Notes: a model not told the origin generated them from the letters alone. 64,000 nucleotides of DNA from Flavobacterium hankyongi (GCF_036840915.1 NZ_CP085725.1:930001-994000); one strand, 5' to 3'; numbered from the stretch's first letter, positions 51,303 through 59,506 are shown. Translations and numbers: made by a program.

Positions 51303-52712
51303 TTAGCAATATTTCATGTTCTCTATTTGAATATTTTTTTCGAAAACTTCTAGATATTCAAATAGTTCAGTTTTTGTTTTACTATGTATTTTTATCTCCT
51401 GTAATTGAATTTCATCTTTTATACTATATCTGATAGTTGGACATGGAGCATTTCCTTCCATCCATGACTTAGGACATGCACTACCACAAATTGGAAATAT
51501 TTTACATGAATTACATTGATATCCTTTATTCCCCCAAACTTTATCGTACCAATCCAAATGATTTCTTTCATTTGATATTCCTTTGTTAACATTACCAACT
51601 ACATATTTTGAATTTTTATATACATCAGTAAAAGAAACTTCTGTACAATTGTATACGTTTCCGTATGTGTCATACATTTCAGAATTATTGCTAGTAAGCA
51701 TGCATGTATTGTACTTCCTTTTTGCAATATTATTTACATTGTACCCTAACTTAATTTTTAACAACTCCCATTTTAATTTGTAATACGCAAATTCTTCTTT
51801 TCGGAGTGATTCCATATGTGCATCGTTTTGCGCCCAGGAATAAATGGATGCAAAATATAAATGCTCTATTTTATTGTGCAAGTTATCCTCAGCTAATTTT
51901 TTGATAAGTGGTTCTACACCTAAAAAGTTCTTTTTATCTACATTACATCTTATTGTGACTTTTTGATTTTCTCTCGAAAAGAAATCAGAATTTAAGATAT
52001 TGAAAACGTTATTGTATATAATATCAAAAGAACCTTCTTGATCTTTTTTTAAGTATCTGTGTGAATCATGAAATTCTTTCAAACCGTCTAAAGTGATTTC
52101 AAATTGAGTAATTTTAAAATCGTCAACCATTTCTCTATATATATCTGGTTTCAAACTCATTCCATTGGTAACCAAAATAGAATTTTTCAACTCAACTTCT
52201 AATTCATCACAATAATTTCTAATTATAGTATTAAGCTTCCTCATTGTATTAATACCAGTTAATGGTTCTCCACCAAACCAACCAATGGTTAAAGCTTTGT
52301 ACTTAGTATTTTTTTTTAATTTTTCGTATATCCTTTTACCAATATTAGCTATTGTTTCATCTGTCAAAACATCTTTTTTGTGACTTTGACCACAATAATA
52401 GCAACCTAATTGACACCAAGCACTTGGTTGAATAACTTCAAATAACGTCGAATCATCAATTTCATGCTTCTTATTTTCTCCAATTAAAGTTAACAACTCA
52501 TCATCATCAGAATTAACTATTATTTTGTCGTTGATAAACTTATCAAAAGTTGAAGAGGGTATTTTACTAAAGTCATTGTTCTTCAATAAATCTGCAAACA
52601 AATTTGATATTCTTAAAAGCTTATTTGTAATAGTAGAGTATATCAAAGTTTGATTACTATCTATAAAACTTTGATTAAAAAATAAATAATGAGAAAGTCT
52701 ATATTTTTCCAT
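51303..52712 (-). CDS. Radical SAM/SPASM peptide-modifying enzyme
   Basis: A 469-residue enzyme. Residues 1-75 are an N-terminal domain like those of other peptide maturases. The [4Fe-4S] SAM motif is CQLGCYYC (Cys100, 104, 107), followed by GWFGGEPLTG and the barrel segments VTNGM and ITLDG. The C-terminal SPASM region supplies Cys337, 356, 400, 403, 409, 413 and 424 (QCNSCKIFPICGSACP), enough for two auxiliary clusters. The chain ends in a Cys. Such enzymes install thioether, C-C or C-O links on ribosomal peptides. The ATG at 52712 overlaps the protease gene by 14 bp; a longer frame from 52796 reads through membrane-like sequence and is rejected. Confidence 0.92.
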   Translation of the reverse strand: MEKYRLSHYLFFNQSFIDSNQTLIYSTITNKLLRISNLFADLLKNNDFSKIPSSTFDKFINDKIIVNSDDDELLTLIGENKKHEIDDSTLFEVIQPSAWCQLGCYYCGQSHKKDVLTDETIANIGKRIYEKLKKNTKYKALTIGWFGGEPLTGINTMRKLNTIIRNYCDELEVELKNSILVTNGMSLKPDIYREMVDDFKITQFEITLDGLKEFHDSHRYLKKDQEGSFDIIYNNVFNILNSDFFSRENQKVTIRCNVDKKNFLGVEPLIKKLAEDNLHNKIEHLYFASIYSWAQNDAHMESLRKEEFAYYKLKWELLKIKLGYNVNNIAKRKYNTCMLTSNNSEMYDTYGNVYNCTEVSFTDVYKNSKYVVGNVNKGISNERNHLDWYDKVWGNKGYQCNSCKIFPICGSACPKSWMEGNAPCPTIRYSIKDEIQLQEIKIHSKTKTELFEYLEVFEKNIQIENMKYC

Positions 52713-53928
52713 AACGTTTGTTAAAATGATCTTTAAAGTTTTTGTAGAAAGAAATAATAATAATTGCATAAAAGACTGCAAATGGGAACAATGCAACTAT
52801 ATTTTTTTTATACCAATTAAATTCTGTAGGCTGATTGATTAAAATTCCGCAAACAAAATAGTATAGATTTTTAGGAAAATATATGATTGAATTGTGTTGC
52901 TTAATTACCATATAAAAAAGAATATATAAGATAAAAAGTATAGAGATATTTCCATAAACTATTAGCATAACATCTCGTTTTGAAGGATTAAAATTTTTAT
53001 TTATTCCAACTATCCATCCATAAAATTTGCCTGTAATTCTAGAGGACCTTTCCCTCAAATTAGTTATATTCATCAAATCACTTAATGCCCAATATCCGTC
53101 ATATCTTAAAAAGGGATTAAGATTAAATACCACACCAATAAGAATTAAACTTATTAAGGAAACTATCCTTATATCATGATATACAAAAAAAAGTATGCTA
53201 AAAAAGGCTGTAATTATTAATTGCATATAAACTCCGCCTAAATCAACAATTAATCTTTCTTTTCTGTGTAAACGCCATGCATCAGTAACATCAGAAAAGA
53301 ATACAGGTGATAAAATATAAAACCCAAAACCAATGCTTCCACCTTCACCTCCATACTTTTGACAGGCTGCAGAATGACCAAATTCATGAAAAATTAAAGT
53401 CAATAAGTTTATGATTATAAAGTTCACAAATAGATCGCCATCAACTGCATGATAAACTTTGGAAAAACTCACATAGAAAAATGGTGAAATCGTAATTAAA
53501 GTTGACAAAAAAAGTATTGGATAAAAAAAGGTTTTATCAAAAGCTGGTGTGAATAATTTTGAAACTCTTTTTACAATGTTTTTGTTAAAAATTGTAATCT
53601 TGAACCATATATATTTATTTTTAGTCTCAATACGGCTTACATCATCACCATCAAAAATTCCATAACCAAATAATTTTTCTTGAAAAATTCTTAAAATTGT
53701 TTGATTAGACAACTTATAGCTAGAATTTTCATTATAAATATTTTTTATATCCTCTATAGAATTTTTTCCATTAACTAATTTTAAAATTTCAATTACTTCA
53801 TTAGTTAAATACAACTTTGATTTTATTTCATCATCAATACAAATGATGTGATTTTTTTCATCAAATTTTTTCCATGAACAATTATCGTTAATCCTAAGTA
53901 CTCTAGATAGGTCAATAGTAGTTTCCAT
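52699..53928 (-). CDS. PqqD-like domain fused to M50-family membrane zinc protease
   Basis: A 409-residue protein. Residues about 8-90 resemble a PqqD-type winged helix (CIDDEIKSKLYLTNEVIEIL, VNGKNSIEDIKNIYN), the fold that binds leader peptides. Residues 130-400 form an intramembrane site-2-protease-like core with about seven helices: zinc motif HEFGH (181-185) and the distal ligand motif NPFLRYDGYW (271-280, Asp277). This layout is that of peptide zinc metalloproteases of RiPP clusters (YydH-like). It is expected to cut the precursor at GG or to trim its end, at the membrane. It starts 2 bp after the toroid enzyme gene. Confidence 0.85.
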   Translation of the reverse strand: METTIDLSRVLRINDNCSWKKFDEKNHIICIDDEIKSKLYLTNEVIEILKLVNGKNSIEDIKNIYNENSSYKLSNQTILRIFQEKLFGYGIFDGDDVSRIETKNKYIWFKITIFNKNIVKRVSKLFTPAFDKTFFYPILFLSTLITISPFFYVSFSKVYHAVDGDLFVNFIIINLLTLIFHEFGHSAACQKYGGEGGSIGFGFYILSPVFFSDVTDAWRLHRKERLIVDLGGVYMQLIITAFFSILFFVYHDIRIVSLISLILIGVVFNLNPFLRYDGYWALSDLMNITNLRERSSRITGKFYGWIVGINKNFNPSKRDVMLIVYGNISILFILYILFYMVIKQHNSIIYFPKNLYYFVCGILINQPTEFNWYKKNIVALFPFAVFYAIIIISFYKNFKDHFNKRYGKI

Positions 53929-53930
53929 TC

Positions 53931-55931
53931 CTAATTTTTTAATTTCGAAAATCTTCTAAAAGCTCTTAACGCGATACTTGTAGTGAATAAAGCATATTGT
54001 TCTCCCGTAATACTGTTACCGGCTCCATATGAATTAAAGACGAATTTATTATTTGGTTTCCATTGCTTAACATTTGGATTCGGAATGACCTGATAATTAG
54101 TATTTTCAAAAGAACCATTTGAAAGCTGATTATCAAGAAGCCATTTGCATATTTTTTCTGCTTCAACTGAAAATAATTCAAAGTAGTCTTTATTCAAACA
54201 AATTGTGTCTAAAACTAGAGCTGAGTAGAACGCACTCTCCTTTTTATTTAAAGGACAAACGAAGCTTCCATTCTTGGCCTGTAATTTTAATAATGTTTCG
54301 ATTTTTTCCTTAATCAATGCAGTGTCTTCTTCATTCTCATTAATTAAAGATTGAATAATAAAACAGGTTGAATATATTGGTGATGTCCACCAATATGAAT
54401 CCCAAACCCCATTTTTATTAGTGTTTGAAAGAAGATATTGTTTCAATTTTTTTACATCAACATGTTTTTCCATTTTCTTGGTAACCACAAAATAATAAGC
54501 AAGTGCACTAACACAAACATGAGATTGAACCCAACCTTTAACATGATTCTCTTTAAGATTTAATTTTTCTAATAAATAGGTATCATTTTTTGAATAAGTA
54601 CTAAAACCACCATCCTCATTTTGACCATATTGCCATGCTTTAATACGCTCGTGATCATCATTATTCTCAATTACATTAATAAGAGCACATGTAGTAGAAT
54701 CAAAATCGTAAGACCAATCAGTATTGTAGCCCCATAAATTGTTATTTTGGAACTTATTCAAAAACTCAACAGATTTTTTTCTCTCAACATCTTCATCGCT
54801 TAAAAAAGAAGAAATAAAACCTGTAGCCCATAAATTACTTAAACCTTGCTTATTGGAATTTTCATACCAACTACCATTCTGAAATTGAAGACTAGTAATA
54901 TATTTCTTTGAAATTGAAATTGCATTATTTAAAGTATTTGAATCAAGTTTAACTTTATCTTTTGTTTTGTTTTTAATTAATACATCGACTCTATAACTTT
55001 CAGTTTGCACTTTGTAAAAAACTATAGAATTTAAAACAGAAGACAAAAGCTTTTTATATTTAACTAACTTAGTGTCATATTTCTCGCATATTAATATAGC
55101 TTTTTGCAGATACTCTATAGACAATGTGAGTAATTTTTCTAAAACCCCAGTAGAAATTAAGAGTTTTTCTAGTTCTTCATTACTATAATCATTAAATACT
55201 AAATTCTTATTTTTCAACCATTCATTTAAAAACACATGACCTAAATTATTCTTTTTGAAAATCAAGTCTTTCTTAAAATCCTCTATATCATCAAGAATAC
55301 AGCGTCCAATTGAAAAGAAATTATTTATTTTAACTAAATCATCATACATTTCCTCATTTTCATTGTTACAATAAAAATTGAAAACATCTACTGCAACATT
55401 TGTGAAACTACATTTTCCAACACATAAAAATTCATATTCATTTACAGTTAAATCAATATTATAAAAGCTATCCATTTGAATACTCTTCAAGAAATCATTA
55501 TTTCTTTTCTCCCAAGTTTTCCAAAATGAGTCATTCTTTCCAAAATAATAACCTAATATCATTAATGCTTGCTCATGATAAATATGAGATTGCAAAATTT
55601 GAATTTTATAAATATTTTTCTTTAACTCTTCATTTTCCAATATCATATCTTGATCAGTTAATGAATCAAGGCAAAGCAAATATTTAAAATAAAAATAACC
55701 TGAATTACAGATATCATTAATGAATTTTTTATTTCGTAAACCAAATGCTTCTTTAAAAAATTTTGGTATTATAAAATAAAATTTGTGATCTAAAAAATTT
55801 TCAGGGAAAGCTATCTGCTTAAGGCTACTTGGAATATTTATATTGTCAATTAAATTATAAATATGATTCAAAGAGGAATTCAAATCATTTTCATTTAGAT
55901 CAATCTGAAGTCTATTTGTTAAATTCAACAT
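53931..55931 (-). CDS. Isoprenyl-synthase-like domain fused to terpenoid-cyclase/prenyltransferase-type toroid
   Basis: A 666-residue soluble protein. The all-helical N-terminal half (1-320) carries two acidic motifs typical of class I prenyl-diphosphate enzymes: LCLDSLTDQD (86-95) and ILDDIEDFKKD (212-222). The C-terminal half (335-665) has five QW-like repeats (QFQNGSW, GQNEDGGF, LQAKNGSF, NQLSNGSF and a variant at 395-406) characteristic of the alpha-alpha toroid shared by squalene/terpene cyclases and protein prenyltransferase beta subunits. SYDFDSTT (407-414) is close to the class II DxDD motif, and QSHVCVSALAYY (469-480) recalls the His/Cys helix of farnesyltransferase beta. It leads the enzyme genes. 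Either it makes a cyclic terpenoid or it prenylates the precursor peptide. Confidence 0.7.
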   Translation of the reverse strand: MLNLTNRLQIDLNENDLNSSLNHIYNLIDNINIPSSLKQIAFPENFLDHKFYFIIPKFFKEAFGLRNKKFINDICNSGYFYFKYLLCLDSLTDQDMILENEELKKNIYKIQILQSHIYHEQALMILGYYFGKNDSFWKTWEKRNNDFLKSIQMDSFYNIDLTVNEYEFLCVGKCSFTNVAVDVFNFYCNNENEEMYDDLVKINNFFSIGRCILDDIEDFKKDLIFKKNNLGHVFLNEWLKNKNLVFNDYSNEELEKLLISTGVLEKLLTLSIEYLQKAILICEKYDTKLVKYKKLLSSVLNSIVFYKVQTESYRVDVLIKNKTKDKVKLDSNTLNNAISISKKYITSLQFQNGSWYENSNKQGLSNLWATGFISSFLSDEDVERKKSVEFLNKFQNNNLWGYNTDWSYDFDSTTCALINVIENNDDHERIKAWQYGQNEDGGFSTYSKNDTYLLEKLNLKENHVKGWVQSHVCVSALAYYFVVTKKMEKHVDVKKLKQYLLSNTNKNGVWDSYWWTSPIYSTCFIIQSLINENEEDTALIKEKIETLLKLQAKNGSFVCPLNKKESAFYSALVLDTICLNKDYFELFSVEAEKICKWLLDNQLSNGSFENTNYQVIPNPNVKQWKPNNKFVFNSYGAGNSITGEQYALFTTSIALRAFRRFSKLKN

Positions 55932-56186
55932 AATATTACATGGATTTAAATTCTTACAATATTTTAAAAATCAATAAGTTTAAAAAACTGAACAACTTCA
56001 AGATTTTTAATTGTTTTAAAAAAATATCAGAGGAGAATATTAAATTGATACTTATAGCTATCAAAGTAGTTTAAACTAATACTTACATTTTTTTGAAAAT
56101 ATTAACCTTAAAAATTAGCTAAACTCAAATGATAAAAAGATTTAAAATATCATTTAACACGCAACTTTTGAATGTTTAGTTTTTGT
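55932..56186. other. Gap between precursor terminator and the enzyme operon
   Basis: AT-rich non-coding stretch that, with the terminator, makes a 310-bp space between the precursor stop and the first enzyme start. It should hold the promoter or leader of the enzyme genes on the minus strand, but I find no clean TTTG/TAnnTTTG pair. No second precursor gene is visible on either strand; a 44-codon plus-strand frame (55940-56074) is low-complexity and probably chance. Confidence 0.6.
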
Positions 56187-56221
56187 TAAAAAAAAAGGCT
56201 CCTAAAAAAACAGAAGCCTTT
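56187..56221 (-). terminator. Intrinsic terminator/attenuator after the precursor gene
   Basis: On the minus strand AAAGGCTTCT, an 8-nt T-rich loop and AGGAGCCTTT (one G-U pair) are followed by a run of T. It ends most transcription right after the precursor gene and would allow more precursor than enzyme to be made. Confidence 0.85.
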
Positions 56222-56241
56222 ATTTTTGAGGTTAGAGCTAA

Positions 56242-56409
56242 TTAAGCTAACCAACAGATTTTGTTTCCTCCATCTGCAGCTTCAATTTCTGAAGCAGAAA
56301 TAGAAGCCATTTCTAATCTGTTTTCTAATTCCTCAACCTGAAATAGGTTTAACATTTCTTGTTCAGATACAATTTCGATGTTAGCATCTTTTTGGTTCTT
56401 GTTGTTCAT
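56242..56409 (-). CDS. RiPP precursor peptide (55 residues, GG leader, C-terminal NKICWLA)
   Basis: ATG at 56407-56409 opens a 55-residue frame ending TAA at 56242-56244. The leader (1-48) is acidic and helical: IEIVSEQEMLNLFQVEELEN, then RLEMASISASEIEAADGG. The GG at 47-48 is a classic leader cleavage site. The predicted core is NKICWLA (49-55), with the only Cys and only Trp of the peptide adjacent. CWLA at the very end is CaaX-like. It lies 54 bp after the GLPGLI gene stop and just before a strong terminator, upstream of the modifying enzymes. Composition, position and size all fit a RiPP precursor; I know of no described precursor with this core. Confidence 0.8.
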   Translation of the reverse strand: MNNKNQKDANIEIVSEQEMLNLFQVEELENRLEMASISASEIEAADGGNKICWLA

Positions 56410-56463
56410 AAATTTGATTTTAAAGGTTAATAAAAAAAGTTTAAGTTACTCTTAAACAGTATC

Positions 56464-57378
56464 TTAGTTCAATTCAATAGGATTACTATTTGAATTCAAT
56501 ATATCTTTTAAAATTTTATTCTGATTATCTATCATTTGCCCATACGTAATTTGGCTTCCAGGCATTTTTTGTGACATCATCTCTGGTTTCACTTGCCCTC
56601 TCATAGCAGCCAATGGATCTTTCTTATACTCACTGTAAACTTTTTCAAACTTTGATCTATTGATATAGTTTACTTTAAAATTACCATTATAATATAGGTT
56701 ATCAGAAAATGAATATTCATTATACTTTTCAATTTTTTTATTTCCTTTCAATATCCATTGATAATCATTTTCCAAATCATTAATACTAACTATCATACCC
56801 GGAAGTCCCTTAAATTTATATGGCCCATCTTGAAAAGGTAAATCCAATGTAAACCAAGCCTCCCATGCTCTACCTCCATATTCCATGATGGCTTTCTGGC
56901 AATTATAACCTTCAATTACAGATTTTTCAGCAAGTACTTTCCAATTCAAATCAACTTTTTCTTTATAACCATATAAATTTTTTTCAATTCCTTCAACAAA
57001 CGAAATTTCAAAATCTGGATATGATTTATATACTTTGTAACTAAATTTTGGCATCTTTATCAATTTTTCCATCTGAACAAAAACACCAGTTTTTTTCATT
57101 TTTTCTACCTCTAACTGCAAAATAGAATCTTGAGACATAACTGTGTAATCTCTGTAAATTGATTTTTCTTTTAAGACATCAAGAATCGTGATGATTTTTT
57201 CTACTTGTTGTACATTTTTATTTGGCTTATAAGAAAGCTCATAAAAAAATCTTTGTGCTACTTGTAAATTTTGTTTATCTTGACCTTTGACAAAAAAAGA
57301 AATCAGCAAAAATGAAGATGAAAGAAATATTTGGAAGTGTTTTTTTGAAACAATAGTAAAGTTAAAATTCAATGTCAT
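56464..57378 (-). CDS. Exported GLPGLI-family protein
   Basis: A 304-residue protein with a signal peptide (hydrophobic residues 17-30, ending VKGQDKQ). The family motif reads YKFKGLPGMIVSINDLENDY (about residues 186-205), with the usual upstream part EGYNCQKAIMEYGGRAWEAW. GLPGLI proteins are periplasmic or surface proteins of Bacteroidota with unknown function and are often encoded next to beta-barrel proteins with carboxypeptidase-like domains. Here that partner is at the far end of the peptide cluster (45956-48607). It precedes the precursor gene by 54 bp with no terminator between them, so the two may share a transcript. CAAATATA at 57479-57486 is a minus-strand TAnnTTTG match about 100 bp upstream. 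Confidence 0.88.
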   Translation of the reverse strand: MTLNFNFTIVSKKHFQIFLSSSFLLISFFVKGQDKQNLQVAQRFFYELSYKPNKNVQQVEKIITILDVLKEKSIYRDYTVMSQDSILQLEVEKMKKTGVFVQMEKLIKMPKFSYKVYKSYPDFEISFVEGIEKNLYGYKEKVDLNWKVLAEKSVIEGYNCQKAIMEYGGRAWEAWFTLDLPFQDGPYKFKGLPGMIVSINDLENDYQWILKGNKKIEKYNEYSFSDNLYYNGNFKVNYINRSKFEKVYSEYKKDPLAAMRGQVKPEMMSQKMPGSQITYGQMIDNQNKILKDILNSNSNPIELN

Positions 57379-57572
57379 TTGTAAGATTTTTCTTATTTTT
57401 TAGTAAATTTAATAATTATTAGATATAATCCAAAAAAATAATTAAAAAACTAGTTTATTTATAATTAGATTAAATTAACAAATATATTCTTATATTATTA
57501 AATTAGACTCTATTGAAGCTATGTCTAATTTGAAACTATTATTTGTTGGATAACTAAAGTAGTATGTATAAA

Positions 57573-57596
57573 AAAACGCCTCAATTGAGGCGTTTT
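57573..57596. terminator. Intrinsic terminator after the SPFH gene
   Basis: AAAACGCCTCAA followed by TTGAGGCGTTTT, with A-runs on one side and T on the other. It serves the minus-strand SPFH gene. Confidence 0.88.
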
Positions 57597-57601
57597 CATT
57601 T

Positions 57602-59506
57602 TTAATCATTTTCTTTTTTGTCCTTATTGGCATCCATCAATTCCATTAATTTCATACCTAACAAACCGCTAATACCACCATCAGCACCATTAGTTCCAGA
57701 AATTAATACATCTGGAATAACCTTAATATTACCTTTACCAATTTCTTCGGTAATTTTGTAACGCGTAAAGTTATCACCACCCATCGCAGATACTTGTAAC
57801 TGATATGATTCTGCAGTTGATTTTCCTATTGCCATAATCTTTTCTGCTTCTGCCAAACCTGTTTTAGAAATTTTTTCTGCTTCAGCACTAGCATTCAATC
57901 TTGTAGCTTCAGCTTGAGCAGCAGCTTTTGCTTTAGTAGCTTCCGCATCAGCGATAGCTCTCATTTTTGTAGCTTCAGCTTCAGCATTCACATTCAATTT
58001 CAAACTAGTTGCATCCCCTTCAGCCTTCTTAACTGTAGCATCGGCAGTACGTTGTGCAATTTCAACACTTTGTGAAGCTCGAACAATTTCTTTTTGCATA
58101 TCAGCAATTGCTGTCTCTTTCTCCATTCCCTGACGTTGTTCTTGAGCCATTTTTTGCGTCTGATATGTTTTTTGCTCCTCTTCAGCAATTTTTCTATCAG
58201 TCAACGTTTTCATTAATGAATCTGGAGGAACAATATCACCAATTAAAGTATCCACTGCATTTACATTGTACTCATCTAAAACCACTTTGATATGATTTTT
58301 TGCCGATTCCTGACGCTCTTTACGGGTACTTAAGAACGAAATCACATCACTTTCTTGCGCCGAGTTACGGAAATAGTTACCAATTGTTGGTTCTAATACC
58401 TGAGAAACCAAATTTGTCATACTACCAAAACGTGCAATAACTTTAGGTGCTTCGTTAGCTGGTACATGGATAATTTGCGACACGTCAAGATTGAATGGGA
58501 AACCATCTTGTGAACGAACGGTTATCGTAGATAAGTTGTGGTCTAGATTATGTGACTCACTACGAGCATCAGCCCAGTTTAATACTAAGTTAGTAGTTGG
58601 CACTGGTTCCAATTTAGTGGTATACTTATTCAAGGCATACTTTCCTGGTCCAAGAGGCTCCATCCAAACACCTCTTTGTCCTTTAGATACAATATTACCG
58701 TGTTTAAAATGCTCGCCAGTTACATCTTGACCATCTTCACCAATATATGAAATAACAACACCAACATAACCAATAGGGACGTCTGTCATGGGTGTTTGTT
58801 CTATTTGAATGGCCCAAGAATTAATATAATATGAACCTGCTAACATCACTTGAGGTTGTAAACCACGATTTCCTCCTTGACTTAAAAAGGCATCAAAATC
58901 CTGAAAATTATTATGACCATCAACAAATTTACCTGCAATTTGTCCAATTGGAATTGGTTCACCGTCAAGAGCAGTAACAATTCCCACCATATTTTCAAAG
59001 ATTTTTATTTGATCTGCAATAACGATTTCAAATAAAAAGGTATTTATACGGTAAGAACCTGTTGTTATGAAAGCTGTTTGGCGCCCTTTTTGCCCTCCAT
59101 TATTTAAGAATGATGTAGCATCTTGAAAATTATCACAATCTACTTTTCTAGCTAAAATTCTACCTGTTGGAATTTCCTTACCATCTTTACTTAATACTAA
59201 ACCAATCTTTCCCTCAGGAATAATTGTAAAAGGAGTCATATCGACAGAATACTGCCAAATCCACATTCCCCAGTATAAACCAGGAGCTAATGTTTGAGCC
59301 TGAAAACCAGCTTCTCCTTTTGTTGCAATGATGCGTCCATCAGGTAATGATTTATCTGCTCCAAAAAGCACGAATTTTTTGGTTACCAAACCAATTTTGT
59401 CTTCTGGTACTATTACCATACCGAAGAAAACTCGTAAAACGAATTTGTAAAATAGGACAGCAAATACAATAAGTATTAGCCACCAAAATGAAAAAATTGA
59501 TGTCAT
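57602..59506 (-). CDS. Flotillin-like SPFH-domain membrane protein with N-terminal repeats
   Basis: A 634-residue protein with one N-terminal membrane helix (residues 5-28). Residues about 32-301 consist of four related beta-rich units, each starting near VPEDKIGLV, IPEGKIGLVL, FENMVGIVTAL or VPIGYVGVVI and ending in GxYxxN-type turns. The SPFH/band-7 domain follows (about 305-440), then a long Ala/Glu coiled coil (440-575) made of repeats such as AEAEATKMRAIADAEATKAK, typical of flotillins. The C terminus is GISGLLGMKLMELMD. Flotillin-like proteins form membrane scaffolds. The repeat region is longer than in ordinary flotillins. ATG at 59506. Confidence 0.85.
   Translation of the reverse strand: MTSIFSFWWLILIVFAVLFYKFVLRVFFGMVIVPEDKIGLVTKKFVLFGADKSLPDGRIIATKGEAGFQAQTLAPGLYWGMWIWQYSVDMTPFTIIPEGKIGLVLSKDGKEIPTGRILARKVDCDNFQDATSFLNNGGQKGRQTAFITTGSYRINTFLFEIVIADQIKIFENMVGIVTALDGEPIPIGQIAGKFVDGHNNFQDFDAFLSQGGNRGLQPQVMLAGSYYINSWAIQIEQTPMTDVPIGYVGVVISYIGEDGQDVTGEHFKHGNIVSKGQRGVWMEPLGPGKYALNKYTTKLEPVPTTNLVLNWADARSESHNLDHNLSTITVRSQDGFPFNLDVSQIIHVPANEAPKVIARFGSMTNLVSQVLEPTIGNYFRNSAQESDVISFLSTRKERQESAKNHIKVVLDEYNVNAVDTLIGDIVPPDSLMKTLTDRKIAEEEQKTYQTQKMAQEQRQGMEKETAIADMQKEIVRASQSVEIAQRTADATVKKAEGDATSLKLNVNAEAEATKMRAIADAEATKAKAAAQAEATRLNASAEAEKISKTGLAEAEKIMAIGKSTAESYQLQVSAMGGDNFTRYKITEEIGKGNIKVIPDVLISGTNGADGGISGLLGMKLMELMDANKDKKEND

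Noticed and set aside
51303..52796. Longer radical SAM protein starting at 52796
   Set aside because: The extra 28 residues come from reading the protease's C-terminal membrane segment in another frame; the ATG at 52712 begins the conserved N-terminal domain.
53931..55931. Toroid protein as a LanC-type lanthipeptide cyclase
   Set aside because: LanC also has an alpha-alpha toroid, but its Cys/His zinc motifs (CYG, CHG) are absent, while QW-like repeats and Asp-rich motifs are present.
55940..56074. 44-codon plus-strand frame in the gap upstream of the toroid enzyme gene
   Set aside because: It is made of K, N, I, F and L codons, as expected by chance in AT-rich DNA, and it runs against the operon. 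No leader or core pattern is visible.
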